DNA of 64,000 nt from Dyella terrae (GCF_004322705.1 NZ_SIZZ01000001.1:434001-498000), one strand, 5' to 3'. Shown: positions 54,795 through 63,783, counted from the stretch's first letter. Translations and numbers: made by a program. Notes: a model not told the origin generated them from the letters alone.

Positions 54795-57290
54795 ATGCAA
54801 CACATACATGGATCGCCATTCACTCTGGCACGTGGCGCTATTGCCATGGCTTTGGCTGGTTGTTTTTCATCGGCCCAGGCGCGTGATCTCGCCGGCCCGG
54901 GTCGTGTCTTTGATATCAGGCAGGGCGATGCCAGTGAAAGCTGGCGCGTGTTCGACCATGCGCGGCTTCGGGCACAGCCGGGTGCCCGGATGAACTCGGT
55001 GGCGGTGAGAGGCGCTTATCTTGAGATGACGGGCGCGCGTCTTGAGCACAGCATCAATAGCTACGCACTCGCCATCGAGAACGAGTCGGTGGCCACCCTC
55101 GTCAACTCCGACGTCATCAGCGACAGCGGCATGGCCATCGCCGTGGGAACAGGGGCTGGCATGGGGCCAGATGGCGGGTTATCGAGTCAGCTTGTTGCCG
55201 TCGATTCGAGAATCGAGGGCGTGCAGCGGGGCGTAAACATCCTCAGAAACTCAAGTGCCACGTTTCAGGGCACGTCGGTGGTGGGGCGGTGTCACCGCGG
55301 GACTTGCAGTGAGGGGTACGCCGCCGTCATCAGCAGCGGCACTCTCAATGCATTCAGTGGCAGCCATTTGCGCGGCGACAGGGCGGGTGTGTGGGTCGTC
55401 GAAGACGTGCGCGGTTATGACTCCGACGGTACGTTCGTGAATCTCGATCGGTCAAAAGTGGAGGGTGGTAGCGAAGCGGCCATTGTGGTGAATGACTTTG
55501 CGGTCGACTACACACGTTCCCATCCCGTGATCACCATCCGCAATGGAAGTGAATTGCTGAGCCAGACGGGTGTGCTCGTCAAAGTGGGCAAGTACTCCAC
55601 GGCCGATATTCGGGTTCACGACAGTGCGCTCTCGGGTGATCTTGTCACCGATGAGAGCAGCTCGATCAAGCTTGGCTTGTTTGGCGATGCCAGCTTGTCA
55701 GGTCGCCTGCTGGGGAATGTCAGCCTTGCCATGGCGGATCGCAGTCAGTGGCATCCGAGTGGTGACGTGACGCTGCAGTCATTTGCGCTTGATGGCGGTA
55801 CCGTCGGCCTTGGCGCAGGCACGGCAGGAACCCATGCGTCGTTGTACGTCGCAGGTGATGTCGTCGGGCGCGGTGGTGTGATTCGCCTCCATTCACGCTT
55901 GAATGAAGGCGGTGATGTCGGCACTCAGTTCACGGATCGCGTCCTGGTTGGCGGTGATGTCACAACCCTGGGCACCGTGTGGCTCGACGTCAATGGCATC
56001 GGTGCTGGCGCCAATACCGACCGCAATGGCAACGGGAAAGTCGATGCATTCGAGGGCATGTCCCTGGTGCAGGTGGGCGGCGCTTCGCGCCGGGACGCCT
56101 TTGCGCTGGCCGGCGGTTACGTTGCCGCAGGCCCCTGGCAATACACTCTGCACGCTTTCGGGCCCGGTGAAGTCGATGCCTCGCAGAACGTTCTTCCCGT
56201 GGGTTCGCTGCAATGGGACTACCGACTGGCAAGCAGGCTGCTGGACGATGGGGGCAAGGATCCGGAGCCCCCCGTCGTCGATCCACCGGTGATCGACCCA
56301 CCGGTGATCGATCCTCCGGCGGTACGGAAAGGCCTCGTTCCACAGGCGCCGTCATACCTTGTGGCGCCGCTGGCCCTGCTGGGGTACGACGATGCGGTCA
56401 ATGATGGCTTGATGCAGCGGCTTGGCGACGTCCGTCAACCGCGGCTCCGAAAGGGGCATGAGGGCGAAGTCTTCGCCCGCGTCGTGACGGGCCAGCAGCA
56501 TTACACGACTGACCTGGGATTCCAGGACTTTGGGTTCGACTTTCGCCAGCAGGTCAATGTGCTTCAGTTGGGAGCCGGCCTGGTCACCAGTGAACTGGGG
56601 AGCGCCACGCTGCGCGCTGGCTGGGCGGCCGATCGGGGAACGTCCCGGGTGACGCCGCGAGCCGCCGACGGCGCAAGCCAGGCCAAGTACACCGTCGACG
56701 GTGCATCCGTATGGATGACCTTGACGGGTGATGCGCCCTGGTACGTTGATGCGGTGGTTCGCGGGTCCCGATTTCGCGGTGACGTGGGTACGGCGGCCCG
56801 CGGTACCGACGTGGCCCGTGTGCGCGGCAGTGGCTGGTCGACTTCGGTCGAGGCCGGCTATCGATTCGCCCTGGCGGATGCCTGGGCCGTGGAGCCGCAT
56901 GCGCGACTGAAGCGTGCATCGCAATCCTTCGATGACGTGCACGACGTCGATGATGTCATCACGAAGGTCTCCCGCATCAGGCAAACGCAGTTGCGAATGG
57001 GGGCCACCGTGTCCCGGCAGCAGGCCGCGCGTTTCACGCCGTACGCCAGGGTCGAGTTGATCGGCTCGTTCAGCGGTCGCGCCAACGCAAGTATCGGTAG
57101 CGCGTCGTGGAATGTCTCCGATGATTTTCGCGTGGGGCGGCTGGGCAATGCCTATCGTGTCGCTTCCGGAGCTACCGCTGATCTGGGTCGCCGCGTCCAG
57201 GTCTATGGCGAGGCGACCTATCAACACCATCTTGGTCGCTATGGCGTGCGTAGCTGGTCCGGCCATGCCGGGGTTCGTGTCCGGTTTTGA
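54795..57290 (+). CDS. Type Va autotransporter, third in the window
   Basis: An 831-residue autotransporter. The signal peptide (ARGAIAMALAGCFSSAQA) is followed by a beta-helix passenger of about 450 residues, with a small Cys pair (GRCHRGTC). The linker has direct repeats of VIDPP (about 485-510). The C-terminal barrel of about 280 residues ends in AGVRVRF with terminal Phe. ATG 54795 has AGGGA 9 bases upstream; the frame also opens at 54735. It is divergent from the Ig-repeat operon, suggesting co-regulation and perhaps a joint surface role. Confidence 0.88.
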   Translation: MQHIHGSPFTLARGAIAMALAGCFSSAQARDLAGPGRVFDIRQGDASESWRVFDHARLRAQPGARMNSVAVRGAYLEMTGARLEHSINSYALAIENESVATLVNSDVISDSGMAIAVGTGAGMGPDGGLSSQLVAVDSRIEGVQRGVNILRNSSATFQGTSVVGRCHRGTCSEGYAAVISSGTLNAFSGSHLRGDRAGVWVVEDVRGYDSDGTFVNLDRSKVEGGSEAAIVVNDFAVDYTRSHPVITIRNGSELLSQTGVLVKVGKYSTADIRVHDSALSGDLVTDESSSIKLGLFGDASLSGRLLGNVSLAMADRSQWHPSGDVTLQSFALDGGTVGLGAGTAGTHASLYVAGDVVGRGGVIRLHSRLNEGGDVGTQFTDRVLVGGDVTTLGTVWLDVNGIGAGANTDRNGNGKVDAFEGMSLVQVGGASRRDAFALAGGYVAAGPWQYTLHAFGPGEVDASQNVLPVGSLQWDYRLASRLLDDGGKDPEPPVVDPPVIDPPVIDPPAVRKGLVPQAPSYLVAPLALLGYDDAVNDGLMQRLGDVRQPRLRKGHEGEVFARVVTGQQHYTTDLGFQDFGFDFRQQVNVLQLGAGLVTSELGSATLRAGWAADRGTSRVTPRAADGASQAKYTVDGASVWMTLTGDAPWYVDAVVRGSRFRGDVGTAARGTDVARVRGSGWSTSVEAGYRFALADAWAVEPHARLKRASQSFDDVHDVDDVITKVSRIRQTQLRMGATVSRQQAARFTPYARVELIGSFSGRANASIGSASWNVSDDFRVGRLGNAYRVASGATADLGRRVQVYGEATYQHHLGRYGVRSWSGHAGVRVRF

Positions 57291-57516
57291 CGTGTGATGC
57301 CGTCGCGTGTCGGCGGCGTCGAACCTTGGTTTGTACGCTGCCATCACAACGACATGCACTAAATGGAGGTTGCGGGAGCCGTCGTGGGGTCAGGCGGCGT
57401 GAGGTCGAAAGCGTACTCGTGCATGAGGGATGCATGGAGTGCCCGGAGTGCCAGCGGAAATCGCAACGTCGGAGTGCGCCGCGTGTGCGTAGCATCGACA
57501 GGGAGGTGTTGAAGAC

Positions 57517-57975
57517 ATGCAGCCGAGAATCATCATTGCCGATGAGTATCCCGTGGTTCTTTATGGTGCGGAGCACGCGCTGATTTGTGCAGGCTGGCGA
57601 ATCGCGCTGACGACCAGCAAACCAGCTCAGTTACCCAGTCTGCTCGGCATCGTTTCTTGCGAACTGCTGATCGTCGACCCGTTCCAGTCGGGCGAGATGT
57701 TCACGACGGGCATGTCGCTGTTGGGCCAGCTTCGGCGGGCGTATCCAGACACTCGCGTCGTGGTATTCACGGAAGCGTGCAGCGCATGCGTCGTCCGTGA
57801 GCTGGAGCGGCACGATATTCACGCGCTCGTGTGCAAGGGGGATGGGACCGGCGAGCTGGTCGCCGCGGTTCATCAGGTGACGGCCGGGAAGAAGTACATC
57901 AGCAGCAGTGTCGCATCGCTGCATCCCGCACTCTGTCCCCAGCGGGCTTCGGAGATGGCGGAGTCTGGCGGCTAG
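57517..57975 (+). CDS. Receiver-only RcsB-like protein (HTH missing)
   Basis: A 152-residue protein covering only the receiver of an RcsB-type regulator: IIIADEYPVVLYG, phosphoacceptor Asp in LLIVDPFQSG, VVVFTE and K in VCKGDG, then TAGKKYISSSVASLHP. It stops where the LuxR helix-turn-helix should begin. Bases just after (about 57935-57990) in another frame read LSP...VWRLACR, faintly like an LTPRE helix-turn-helix start, so recent loss by frameshift is possible but weak. It may act as a stand-alone partner or titrator of the full regulator at 48037. Confidence 0.7.
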   Translation: MQPRIIIADEYPVVLYGAEHALICAGWRIALTTSKPAQLPSLLGIVSCELLIVDPFQSGEMFTTGMSLLGQLRRAYPDTRVVVFTEACSACVVRELERHDIHALVCKGDGTGELVAAVHQVTAGKKYISSSVASLHPALCPQRASEMAESGG

Positions 57976-58061
57976 CCTGCAGGTGTCGGGTATCGGCGCG
58001 CGCGAGATGGGGCAGGAGGGGGCGCTCGGCCGGATGAATGCGCCAGGCGAACCGAGGGCAC

Positions 58062-58097
58062 AAAAAAGCCCGCGAGCTTGCGCTTGCGGGCTTTTTC
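58062..58097. terminator. Bidirectional rho-independent terminator
   Basis: A stem of about 15 bp (AAAAAGCCCGC with GCGGGCTTTTT, extended by GAGC/GCTT) and loop TTGC. T-runs on both strands end the receiver gene (+) and the tRNA-Pro transcript (-). Confidence 0.9.
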
Positions 58098-58100
58098 TCA

Positions 58101-58118
58101 GGTAACTCGGGAGTTACC
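58101..58118. repeat. Hyphenated palindrome next to the tRNA 3' end
   Basis: GGTAACTC-GG-GAGTTACC, a perfect 8-bp inverted repeat lying between the tRNA-Pro 3' end and the terminator. As RNA it gives a 7-bp stem with loop CGGG (or CCCG on the minus strand). Confidence 0.55.
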
Positions 58119-58123
58119 TCAAT

Positions 58124-58200
58124 TGGTCGGGGTGACATGATTCGAACATGCGACTTCTACGTCCCGAACGTAGCGCTCTACCAGGCTGAGCTACACCCCG
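58124..58200 (-). tRNA. tRNA-Pro (anticodon CGG)
   Basis: 77 bases on the minus strand. The acceptor stem is CGGGGTG with CACCCCG, the D-arm is TAGCTCAGCCTGGTAGAGC, the anticodon stem is CTACG/CGTAG around loop TTCGGGA (anticodon CGG), the T-loop is GTTCGAATC, and the CCA end is encoded. It is followed by a small palindrome and a terminator. Confidence 0.96.
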
Positions 58201-58366
58201 TGGGAGCCGCGTATCTTAATGGCGGATTTGCGGCTTGGCAACACTTGTGAAGGTCGGGCAGCAAGATTTTTGTAGGAAGGGGGATGCAGGGGTTCTGGTA
58301 ACCTATGCGTTTGCCGCCGCGCGCACGTGGCGCGGGGCGTGATTCCCCTTTTTGAGCAGAGGATTT

Positions 58367-59740
58367 ATGGCGCTTACCCCGGCCCGCACCATGCCAGGTG
58401 TACTCGAGCTGCTGCCGCTCGACCAGATCGCTTTCCAGCGGATGCTTGATGTCATCCGCCGAAACTATGAGCGCTTTGGCTTTCTGCCGGTGGAGACGCC
58501 GGTCATTGAGTACGCCGATGTCCTCCTGACCAAGACCGGCGGCGAGACCGAGCGCCAGGTCTATTTCGTCCAGTCCACGGGCGCCATGGAGCAGGGCGAG
58601 AAGCCCGACATGGCCCTGCGCTTCGACCTGACCGTGCCCCTGGCTCGTTATGTGGCCGAGCATGAGCACGACTTGTCATTCCCGTTCCGTCGTTACCAGA
58701 TGCAGCGCGTCTATCGCGGCGAGCGCGCCCAGCGCGGTCGTTTCCGCGAGTTCTATCAGTGCGACATCGACGTGATCGGCAAAGACAGCCTGTCCGTACG
58801 CTATGACGCCGAGCTTCCGGCCGTGATCTACAGCGTGTTCCGCGACCTGAATATCGGCGCATTCACCATCCAGCTGAACAATCGCAAGCTCATGCGCGGC
58901 TACTTTGAGAGCCTGGGCGTGGCCGATCCCGATCAGCAGACCCTGGTGCTGCGCGAAGTCGACAAGCTGGACAAGCGTGGCGCTGATTACGTGCGCGATA
59001 CGCTCACTGGCGAGGCCTTTGGCCTCAGTTCCGACGTGGCGCAGAAGATCCTGGATTTCGTCCAGGTGCGTTCGACCTCGCTGCAGGACGCCTTTGACAA
59101 GCTGGATGCACTTGGCGCCGGCACGGAGTCAATGGAGCAGGGGCGCACGGAACTCAAGGAAGTGCTCACGATGATTCGCGATTTCGGCGTGCCCGAATCG
59201 CACTTCGTCCTGAACCTGTCCATCGCGCGTGGCCTTGATTACTACACGGGCACGGTCTACGAGACCACGCTGAACGACTTCCCGCAGATCGGCTCGATCT
59301 GCTCGGGCGGCCGTTATGAAAACCTCGCCGGCCAGTACACCAAGTCGCGCCTGCCGGGGGTGGGTATCTCGATCGGCCTGACGCGGCTGTACTGGCAGCT
59401 TCGAGACGCCGGCCTGATCGGCACGGCGCGCAGCACGGTCGATGTGCTGATCACGCAGATGGACGAGAAGCAGCTGCCGGCCTACCTGGCGCTGGCTTCG
59501 GAGCTGCGTGGTGCGGGCATTCCCACCGAGGTGGTGCTCGAGGGCGGCAAGCTGGGCAAGCAGTTCAAGTACGCCGACCGCGCCGGTATTCGCTTCGTCG
59601 TCGTGCTGGGCGAAGACGAGATCGCCAAGGGTGTCGTGACCGTGAAAGATTTGCGCCGCGAAGACCAGTTCGAGGTGGCGCGTTCGGAGTTGATCAAGAC
59701 CCTTCGCGTCGAACTGGCGCAGGCTGAAATCAGCGCCTGA
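58367..59740 (+). CDS. hisS: Histidyl-tRNA synthetase
   Basis: A 457-residue class II synthetase. Motif 2 is [27 protein letters not shown], the histidine-A signature is [13 protein letters not shown], motif 3 is [11 protein letters not shown], and a C-terminal anticodon-binding domain starts near 370. It charges tRNA-His. ATG 58367 follows CAGAGGA; the frame opens at a TTG at 58352. It is located just before the ammonia-lyase and near the his operon. Confidence 0.96.
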   Translation: MALTPARTMPGVLELLPLDQIAFQRMLDVIRRNYERFGFLPVETPVIEYADVLLTKTGGETERQVYFVQSTGAMEQGEKPDMALRFDLTVPLARYVAEHEHDLSFPFRRYQMQRVYRGERAQRGRFREFYQCDIDVIGKDSLSVRYDAELPAVIYSVFRDLNIGAFTIQLNNRKLMRGYFESLGVADPDQQTLVLREVDKLDKRGADYVRDTLTGEAFGLSSDVAQKILDFVQVRSTSLQDAFDKLDALGAGTESMEQGRTELKEVLTMIRDFGVPESHFVLNLSIARGLDYYTGTVYETTLNDFPQIGSICSGGRYENLAGQYTKSRLPGVGISIGLTRLYWQLRDAGLIGTARSTVDVLITQMDEKQLPAYLALASELRGAGIPTEVVLEGGKLGKQFKYADRAGIRFVVVLGEDEIAKGVVTVKDLRREDQFEVARSELIKTLRVELAQAEISA

Positions 59741-59763
59741 GGCAAGGCATGGGCGTTGCGACG

Positions 59764-59807
59764 GCGCCCGTGCGCCGGGTCATGCAGATGACCCGGCCGG
59801 CACGGCG
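59764..59807 (+). repeat. Long intergenic hairpin between hisS and the ammonia-lyase
   Basis: GCCGGGTCAT (59774-59783) pairs perfectly with ATGACCCGGC (59788-59797) around loop GCAG, and CGTGC (59769-59773) pairs with GCACG (59800-59804) past a 2-base bulge. No U-tract follows, so it is not a standard terminator. Confidence 0.55.
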
Positions 59808-59846
59808 GGTCGCTTGCCCTCCATCGTTTTCTGGGGTGAGACACGC

Positions 59847-61733
59847 ATGACCGCAAAGACCATTCTTCTCGACGGCAACAGCCTCACGCGCGAACAGCTG
59901 GTGGCCGTGGCCCGTCAGGGGTTGCCTGTCGAACTCGACAGCGCCCAGCTCAGGCGCGTCCAGCGCGCCGCCGATTTCCTTGCCGACAAGGTCAGTTGCG
60001 GAGAGCCGACGTACGGCGTCACGACGGGCTTTGGCAGCAATGCCGACAAATTGCTTGGCGCGCATCGCCTGCGCGACGAGCTTCCCGGCGGCCATCCGGA
60101 CAAGCCGGAAGGCACGCTGCTGGAAGAACTCCAGCACAATCTGATCACCACGCACGCCGTGTGCGTCGGCAAGCCCTTTGCCGAGGACGTCGTCCGCGCC
60201 ATGCTGGTCATCCGCATCAACACCCTGATGCGCGGCCATTCCGGCATTCGTGTCGAAACGCTGCAAGCCCTGACCGCGATGCTCAACAGCGGCATCGTGC
60301 CCGTCGTGCCGGAAAAAGGTTCGGTGGGTGCCTCCGGTGACCTCGCGCCGCTCTCGCATCTGGCGATCGTGCTGCTGGGTGGTGGCGAAGCCTTTTATCA
60401 GGGCGAGCGCCTGCCCGGTGCCGAAGCCCTGGCACGTGCTGGCCTCACGCCGATCCGCTTGTCGTTCAAGGAGGGTCTGGCGCTGAACAACGGCACAGCC
60501 CAGATGCTCGCAACGGCCGCCCTGGCGCTGGATTCGCTGGAATACCTGCTGGATACAGCCGACCTGGCCGCCGCGATGACGCTGGATGCGTTCGCCGGCC
60601 GCAGCGGCGCCTTGCGTCCTGAGGTCCACGATCTGCGCCCGCACCCGGGCCAGGTCGACGCCGCCGCGCACGTGCGCAGCCTGCTGAGCGGAAGCACCCT
60701 GGTCGACATCCCGTATCACTTGGTGCCGCGCTTCAAGCAGTGGTCAGCCGAGGCCTGGGTCGAGCCGCAGGATCAGGCCTTGAGCTTTGATATCGGCTGG
60801 GACTGGGTGCCGGCGAATCAGCGCCATGGTCGCGAAGCCTTCTACAAGCGCTTCCTCCCGTTCCGCGGCGGCAAGAAGCACCAGCCGCAGGACGCCTACT
60901 GCCTGCGTTGCATGCCGCAGGTGCATGGCGCGGTGCGCGATGCCTGGGCGCAGGCGTGCCGCGTGATCGACATTGAGCTGAACTCGGTGACCGATAATCC
61001 GCTGATCTTCCCGGATGCCGAGAACGCCGAGTTCATTGAGGAGCAGGTGATTTCGGCGGGTCACTTCCATGGCATGCCACTGGCCCTGGCGATGAGTTAC
61101 GTGAAGGCCGCCATTCCCGTGCTCGCGTCGATCTCGGAGCGTCGTCTCAACAAGCTCGTCGATCCGGCGAACAACGATGGCCTGCCGGCCTTTCTGACCG
61201 GCAACGAAGATGGCACCGATTCGGGCTTCATGATCGTTCAGTACACGGCCGCTGCGCTGGTCAATGATCTGGCGACACGCGCTCATCCGGCGAGCGTCTA
61301 TTCCGTGCCGACCAGTGCGAATGCCGAAGACCATGTGTCGATGGGCGCCAACGAGGCGCGCCACGTGCTGGAGATGATGGAAGACCTCAGCCACGTCATC
61401 GCGCTGGAGCTTTACACCGCGGCGCAGGCGCTGGATTTCCGCCAGAACATGCTCAATGCCGCACGTCGACTGGCATCACGTGGCGACTGGAAGGCTATCG
61501 CCGCCAAGATCGCCAATGCGCCGCGCGAGGATCATCCAAGCTATGAGCAGTTCGCGTCCGAAGTGCGTGATCTTATGGCAGCGCTCGCAGGCGTTGGCGA
61601 CTTCCATGCGGGCGAATCCGTGCGTGGGGCGCATGCCGTGCTACGCCGGTATATCGGCTTCATGTCGCGCGATCGCGCGATGGATGGTGAAGTCCGTACG
61701 GTTTGCGACCTGGTGCGTCAGCGCGCACTCTGA
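59847..61733 (+). CDS. HAL/PAL/TAL-family ammonia-lyase with an internal insertion
   Basis: A 628-residue MIO-dependent lyase. The catalytic Ala-Ser-Gly is at about 162-164 (GSVGASGDLAPLSHLA), the active-site Tyr is in PTYGVTTGFG, and NSVTDNPLIF and the C-terminal TSANAEDHVSMG are present. Bacterial HutH is about 510 residues. Here a stretch of about 60 residues (about 284-344, FKQWSAEAWVEPQ ... FRGGKKHQ) separates HPGQ...LLSGS from QDAYCLRCMPQVHG. Other changes include GHFHG for the usual GNFH and SVYSVPTSA for SVDS(L/I)PTSA. Histidine is a possible substrate, but tyrosine or phenylalanine cannot be excluded. hutU, hutI and hutC are not adjacent. ATG 59847 follows GGGGTGAG. Confidence 0.85.
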   Translation: MTAKTILLDGNSLTREQLVAVARQGLPVELDSAQLRRVQRAADFLADKVSCGEPTYGVTTGFGSNADKLLGAHRLRDELPGGHPDKPEGTLLEELQHNLITTHAVCVGKPFAEDVVRAMLVIRINTLMRGHSGIRVETLQALTAMLNSGIVPVVPEKGSVGASGDLAPLSHLAIVLLGGGEAFYQGERLPGAEALARAGLTPIRLSFKEGLALNNGTAQMLATAALALDSLEYLLDTADLAAAMTLDAFAGRSGALRPEVHDLRPHPGQVDAAAHVRSLLSGSTLVDIPYHLVPRFKQWSAEAWVEPQDQALSFDIGWDWVPANQRHGREAFYKRFLPFRGGKKHQPQDAYCLRCMPQVHGAVRDAWAQACRVIDIELNSVTDNPLIFPDAENAEFIEEQVISAGHFHGMPLALAMSYVKAAIPVLASISERRLNKLVDPANNDGLPAFLTGNEDGTDSGFMIVQYTAAALVNDLATRAHPASVYSVPTSANAEDHVSMGANEARHVLEMMEDLSHVIALELYTAAQALDFRQNMLNAARRLASRGDWKAIAAKIANAPREDHPSYEQFASEVRDLMAALAGVGDFHAGESVRGAHAVLRRYIGFMSRDRAMDGEVRTVCDLVRQRAL

Positions 61734-62350
61734 GCGTCGGCTGGATCCTGGGTGGTGCGCCAAAGCTGGCGCACTGCCCAGCACATCCATAGCAGCACCA
61801 GCGCAATCGTCAGCTTTTGCATGAGGCCGTGGGGCAGGCTGCGAGCGAAGACCATCGACCACAAGGCAGCCGTGGCCAGCCAGGCCAGCGCCACGCCCGT
61901 GGCGGAGCCCCGCTGCAGGCGTGGATCGCGTCGCCAGCGGCCGCTCACCAATAACATCGCAAAGCTCAGCCACAGGAACGTCGCCTGCGCGGCGAGGCCG
62001 TGGATCAGTTGCGCCGCGCTTTCGTGTGGCGTTCCCAGATAGAGCTCGGTCACCGCGACGACGGGCAGGGCCAGGCCGGCCCCACCAAACAGGATTGCTG
62101 CCAGGAGGCTGCGGCTCGCCGGCATCGTCGCGCGATAACCGGCAACGGCCATGCAGAGGATGGCCAGGGCCATGGCGTAGTAAGCGCTCCGTAGCCACGC
62201 GCCGCCGGGTCCGACGAGATACGGGCTCAGGGGGATGGCGACCGGATCCAGATCGCTGCGCGTCCACTGCAGGATTCCTGCGACCAGTGCGAAATAGGCC
62301 GACGCGGACAGCAGGAACAGACTTGCAAGGCGAAGGCGCGTCGGATGCAT
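61718..62350 (-). CDS. DUF998-like integral membrane protein
   Basis: A 210-residue protein with about six hydrophobic helices (LASLFLLSASAYFALVAGIL; SAYYAMALAILCMAVAGY; LLAAILFGGAGLALPVVAV; ATFLWLSFAMLLVSG; and two more), resembling the DUF998 family of unknown role. The C terminus overlaps the ammonia-lyase 3' end by 16 bases on the opposite strand. ATG 62350 starts right at the first basic/hydrophobic stretch; the frame is open to 62503. It is divergent from the YerC-like regulator. Confidence 0.65.
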   Translation of the reverse strand: MHPTRLRLASLFLLSASAYFALVAGILQWTRSDLDPVAIPLSPYLVGPGGAWLRSAYYAMALAILCMAVAGYRATMPASRSLLAAILFGGAGLALPVVAVTELYLGTPHESAAQLIHGLAAQATFLWLSFAMLLVSGRWRRDPRLQRGSATGVALAWLATAALWSMVFARSLPHGLMQKLTIALVLLWMCWAVRQLWRTTQDPADAQSAR

Positions 62351-62533
62351 GGTGTTTCGCGTGGCCTGAGACGCGCAAAGCGTAGCCGATCCAGGGCTGA
62401 TGGCGTCGATGGGGCCGTCCGGCCACGCGATGGAGGCGGGTGGGCAGGGCATCCGCTGCCGTGACGCCTTGGTAAACCCGGTGTTGCTCCTCGCTTGCGG
62501 CAACGCACCATCCCGCGTATCATCCGCTCCACT

Positions 62534-62551
62534 GTATTAACGCATTAGTAC
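62534..62551. promoter_or_regulatory. trp-operator-like palindrome before the YerC-like gene
   Basis: GTATTAACGCATTAGTAC is symmetric at 14 of 18 positions and retains GTA.TA and TAGTAC as in the E. coli trp operator. It ends 3 bases before the ATG of a TrpR-superfamily gene, so autoregulation of the his operon is likely. The match to TrpR-type sites is from memory of the consensus. Confidence 0.65.
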
Positions 62552-62554
62552 ATT

Positions 62555-62893
62555 ATGAAGCGCCGATCACTCGATCCCGAGACCTCTTCCGAATCCGTCG
62601 AACTCAGTCTTTGCGAGGCGTTGCTGTCGCTTAAGAACGTCGAGGAGATGTCGGCCTTCCTGCACGACCTCTGCACGCCGGCTGAGCTCGAGGTGATGGT
62701 CGATCGCTGGCGCGTCGTGCCATTCCTGCTTGATGGCGTGTCGTATCGCGAGATCCACGAGCGGACGGCGGTGAGCATCACCACCATTGGCCGCGTCGCG
62801 CGGTATCTCAATCAGGGCAGTGGCGGGTATCTCGCTGCCGCCGCGCGTGCGTCGCGTCGTCGCGCCGCCGCCGCAAAGAAGGCTAAAGCATGA
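62555..62893 (+). CDS. YerC/YecD-type TrpR-superfamily regulator (his operon repressor)
   Basis: A 112-residue TrpR-fold protein: helices CEALLSLKNVEEMSAFLHDLCTPAELEVMVDRW, then the helix-turn-helix GVSYREIHERTAVSITTIGRVARYL, then an Ala/Arg/Lys-rich tail. It is translationally coupled to hisG (ATGA overlap). In Xanthomonadales such genes head the his operon, so it probably represses it with histidine as co-repressor. That role is from family context. There is no ribosome site, and the operator ends 3 bases before the ATG, so the message is leaderless or nearly so. Confidence 0.85.
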   Translation: MKRRSLDPETSSESVELSLCEALLSLKNVEEMSAFLHDLCTPAELEVMVDRWRVVPFLLDGVSYREIHERTAVSITTIGRVARYLNQGSGGYLAAAARASRRRAAAAKKAKA

Positions 62894-63783
62894 AGCCGCG
62901 TGATCGACTCCGAATTGCCATGCAGAAGTCCGGCCGGCTCACCGAGCCCGCGCTCGAGCTCCTCAATCGATGTGGCCTGACGTTCCGGCAAAGTCGCGAC
63001 AAGCTGTTCTGCTTCGGTGAAGGCGAGCCCGTCGACCTGCTGCTCGTGCGCGATGACGACATTCCCGGGCTGATCGCCCAGGGCGTATGCGATTTGGGCA
63101 TCGTGGGTCGCAATGTCCTGAGCGAATTCCAGCTGACGGCCGGGACCGAGGCCGCGCCGCTGGCCGAATGGCGCAAGCTCGGCTTCGGACGCTGCCGCCT
63201 GTCGCTCGCGGTTCCGCAGGACTTGAACTACGAGCTTCCCGGGCAGCTCGAGGGCATGCGCATTGCCACCTCGTATCCCGGCCTGCTGGGCGACTGGCTG
63301 GCGCGGCAGGGCGTCAAGGCGGGCGTGGTGACCCTCGCCGGCTCCGTGGAAATCGCGCCGCGCCTGGGGACGGCGGATCTGATCTGCGATCTTGTGCAGA
63401 GCGGAGGCACGCTCGTCGCCAATCAGTTGCGCGAAGCCGATGTACTACTTGAAAGCGAGGCCGTGCTGGCCGGCCCGGCCGTGCTGCCGACGGACGAACG
63501 CGGCGACATGATCGACCTTTTGCTAAAGCGTCTCGATGGGGTCATCCAGGTCCGCGAATCGCGCCTGCTGTTGCTGCAGACATCGCGGCATGCGCTCGAC
63601 GCGGTGACGCGCCTGTTGCCCGGCGGTCCGCAGCCGACCCTGCTGCCGGTGGCGGGCCAGCCCGATCAGCTGATGCTGCAGGCATTGTGTGCCGGCGAGG
63701 TGAGCTGGCGTCAGCTCGAAGAGATCAAGAAGGCCGGTGCGCGCGAAATGTTCGTGCTGCCGGTGGAGAAGATGCTGGCATGA
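62890..63783 (+). CDS. hisG: ATP phosphoribosyltransferase, long form
   Basis: A 297-residue HisG. The catalytic domains include LRIAMQKSGRL, DLGIVGRNVLSEF, ATSYPGLLGDWL and the PRPP loop region GTADLICDLVQSGGTL. The C-terminal regulatory domain (about 225-297, ending EEIKKAGAREMFVLPVEKML) marks the long HisG, which is feedback-inhibited by histidine. It overlaps the upstream regulator by 4 bases and hisD by 4 bases. It commits the first step of histidine synthesis. Confidence 0.96.
   Translation: MKPRDRLRIAMQKSGRLTEPALELLNRCGLTFRQSRDKLFCFGEGEPVDLLLVRDDDIPGLIAQGVCDLGIVGRNVLSEFQLTAGTEAAPLAEWRKLGFGRCRLSLAVPQDLNYELPGQLEGMRIATSYPGLLGDWLARQGVKAGVVTLAGSVEIAPRLGTADLICDLVQSGGTLVANQLREADVLLESEAVLAGPAVLPTDERGDMIDLLLKRLDGVIQVRESRLLLLQTSRHALDAVTRLLPGGPQPTLLPVAGQPDQLMLQALCAGEVSWRQLEEIKKAGAREMFVLPVEKMLA

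Noticed and set aside
58178-58669. A 163-residue minus-strand frame over tRNA-Pro and hisS
   Set aside because: It overlaps a clear tRNA and hisS on the opposite strand and has no domain.
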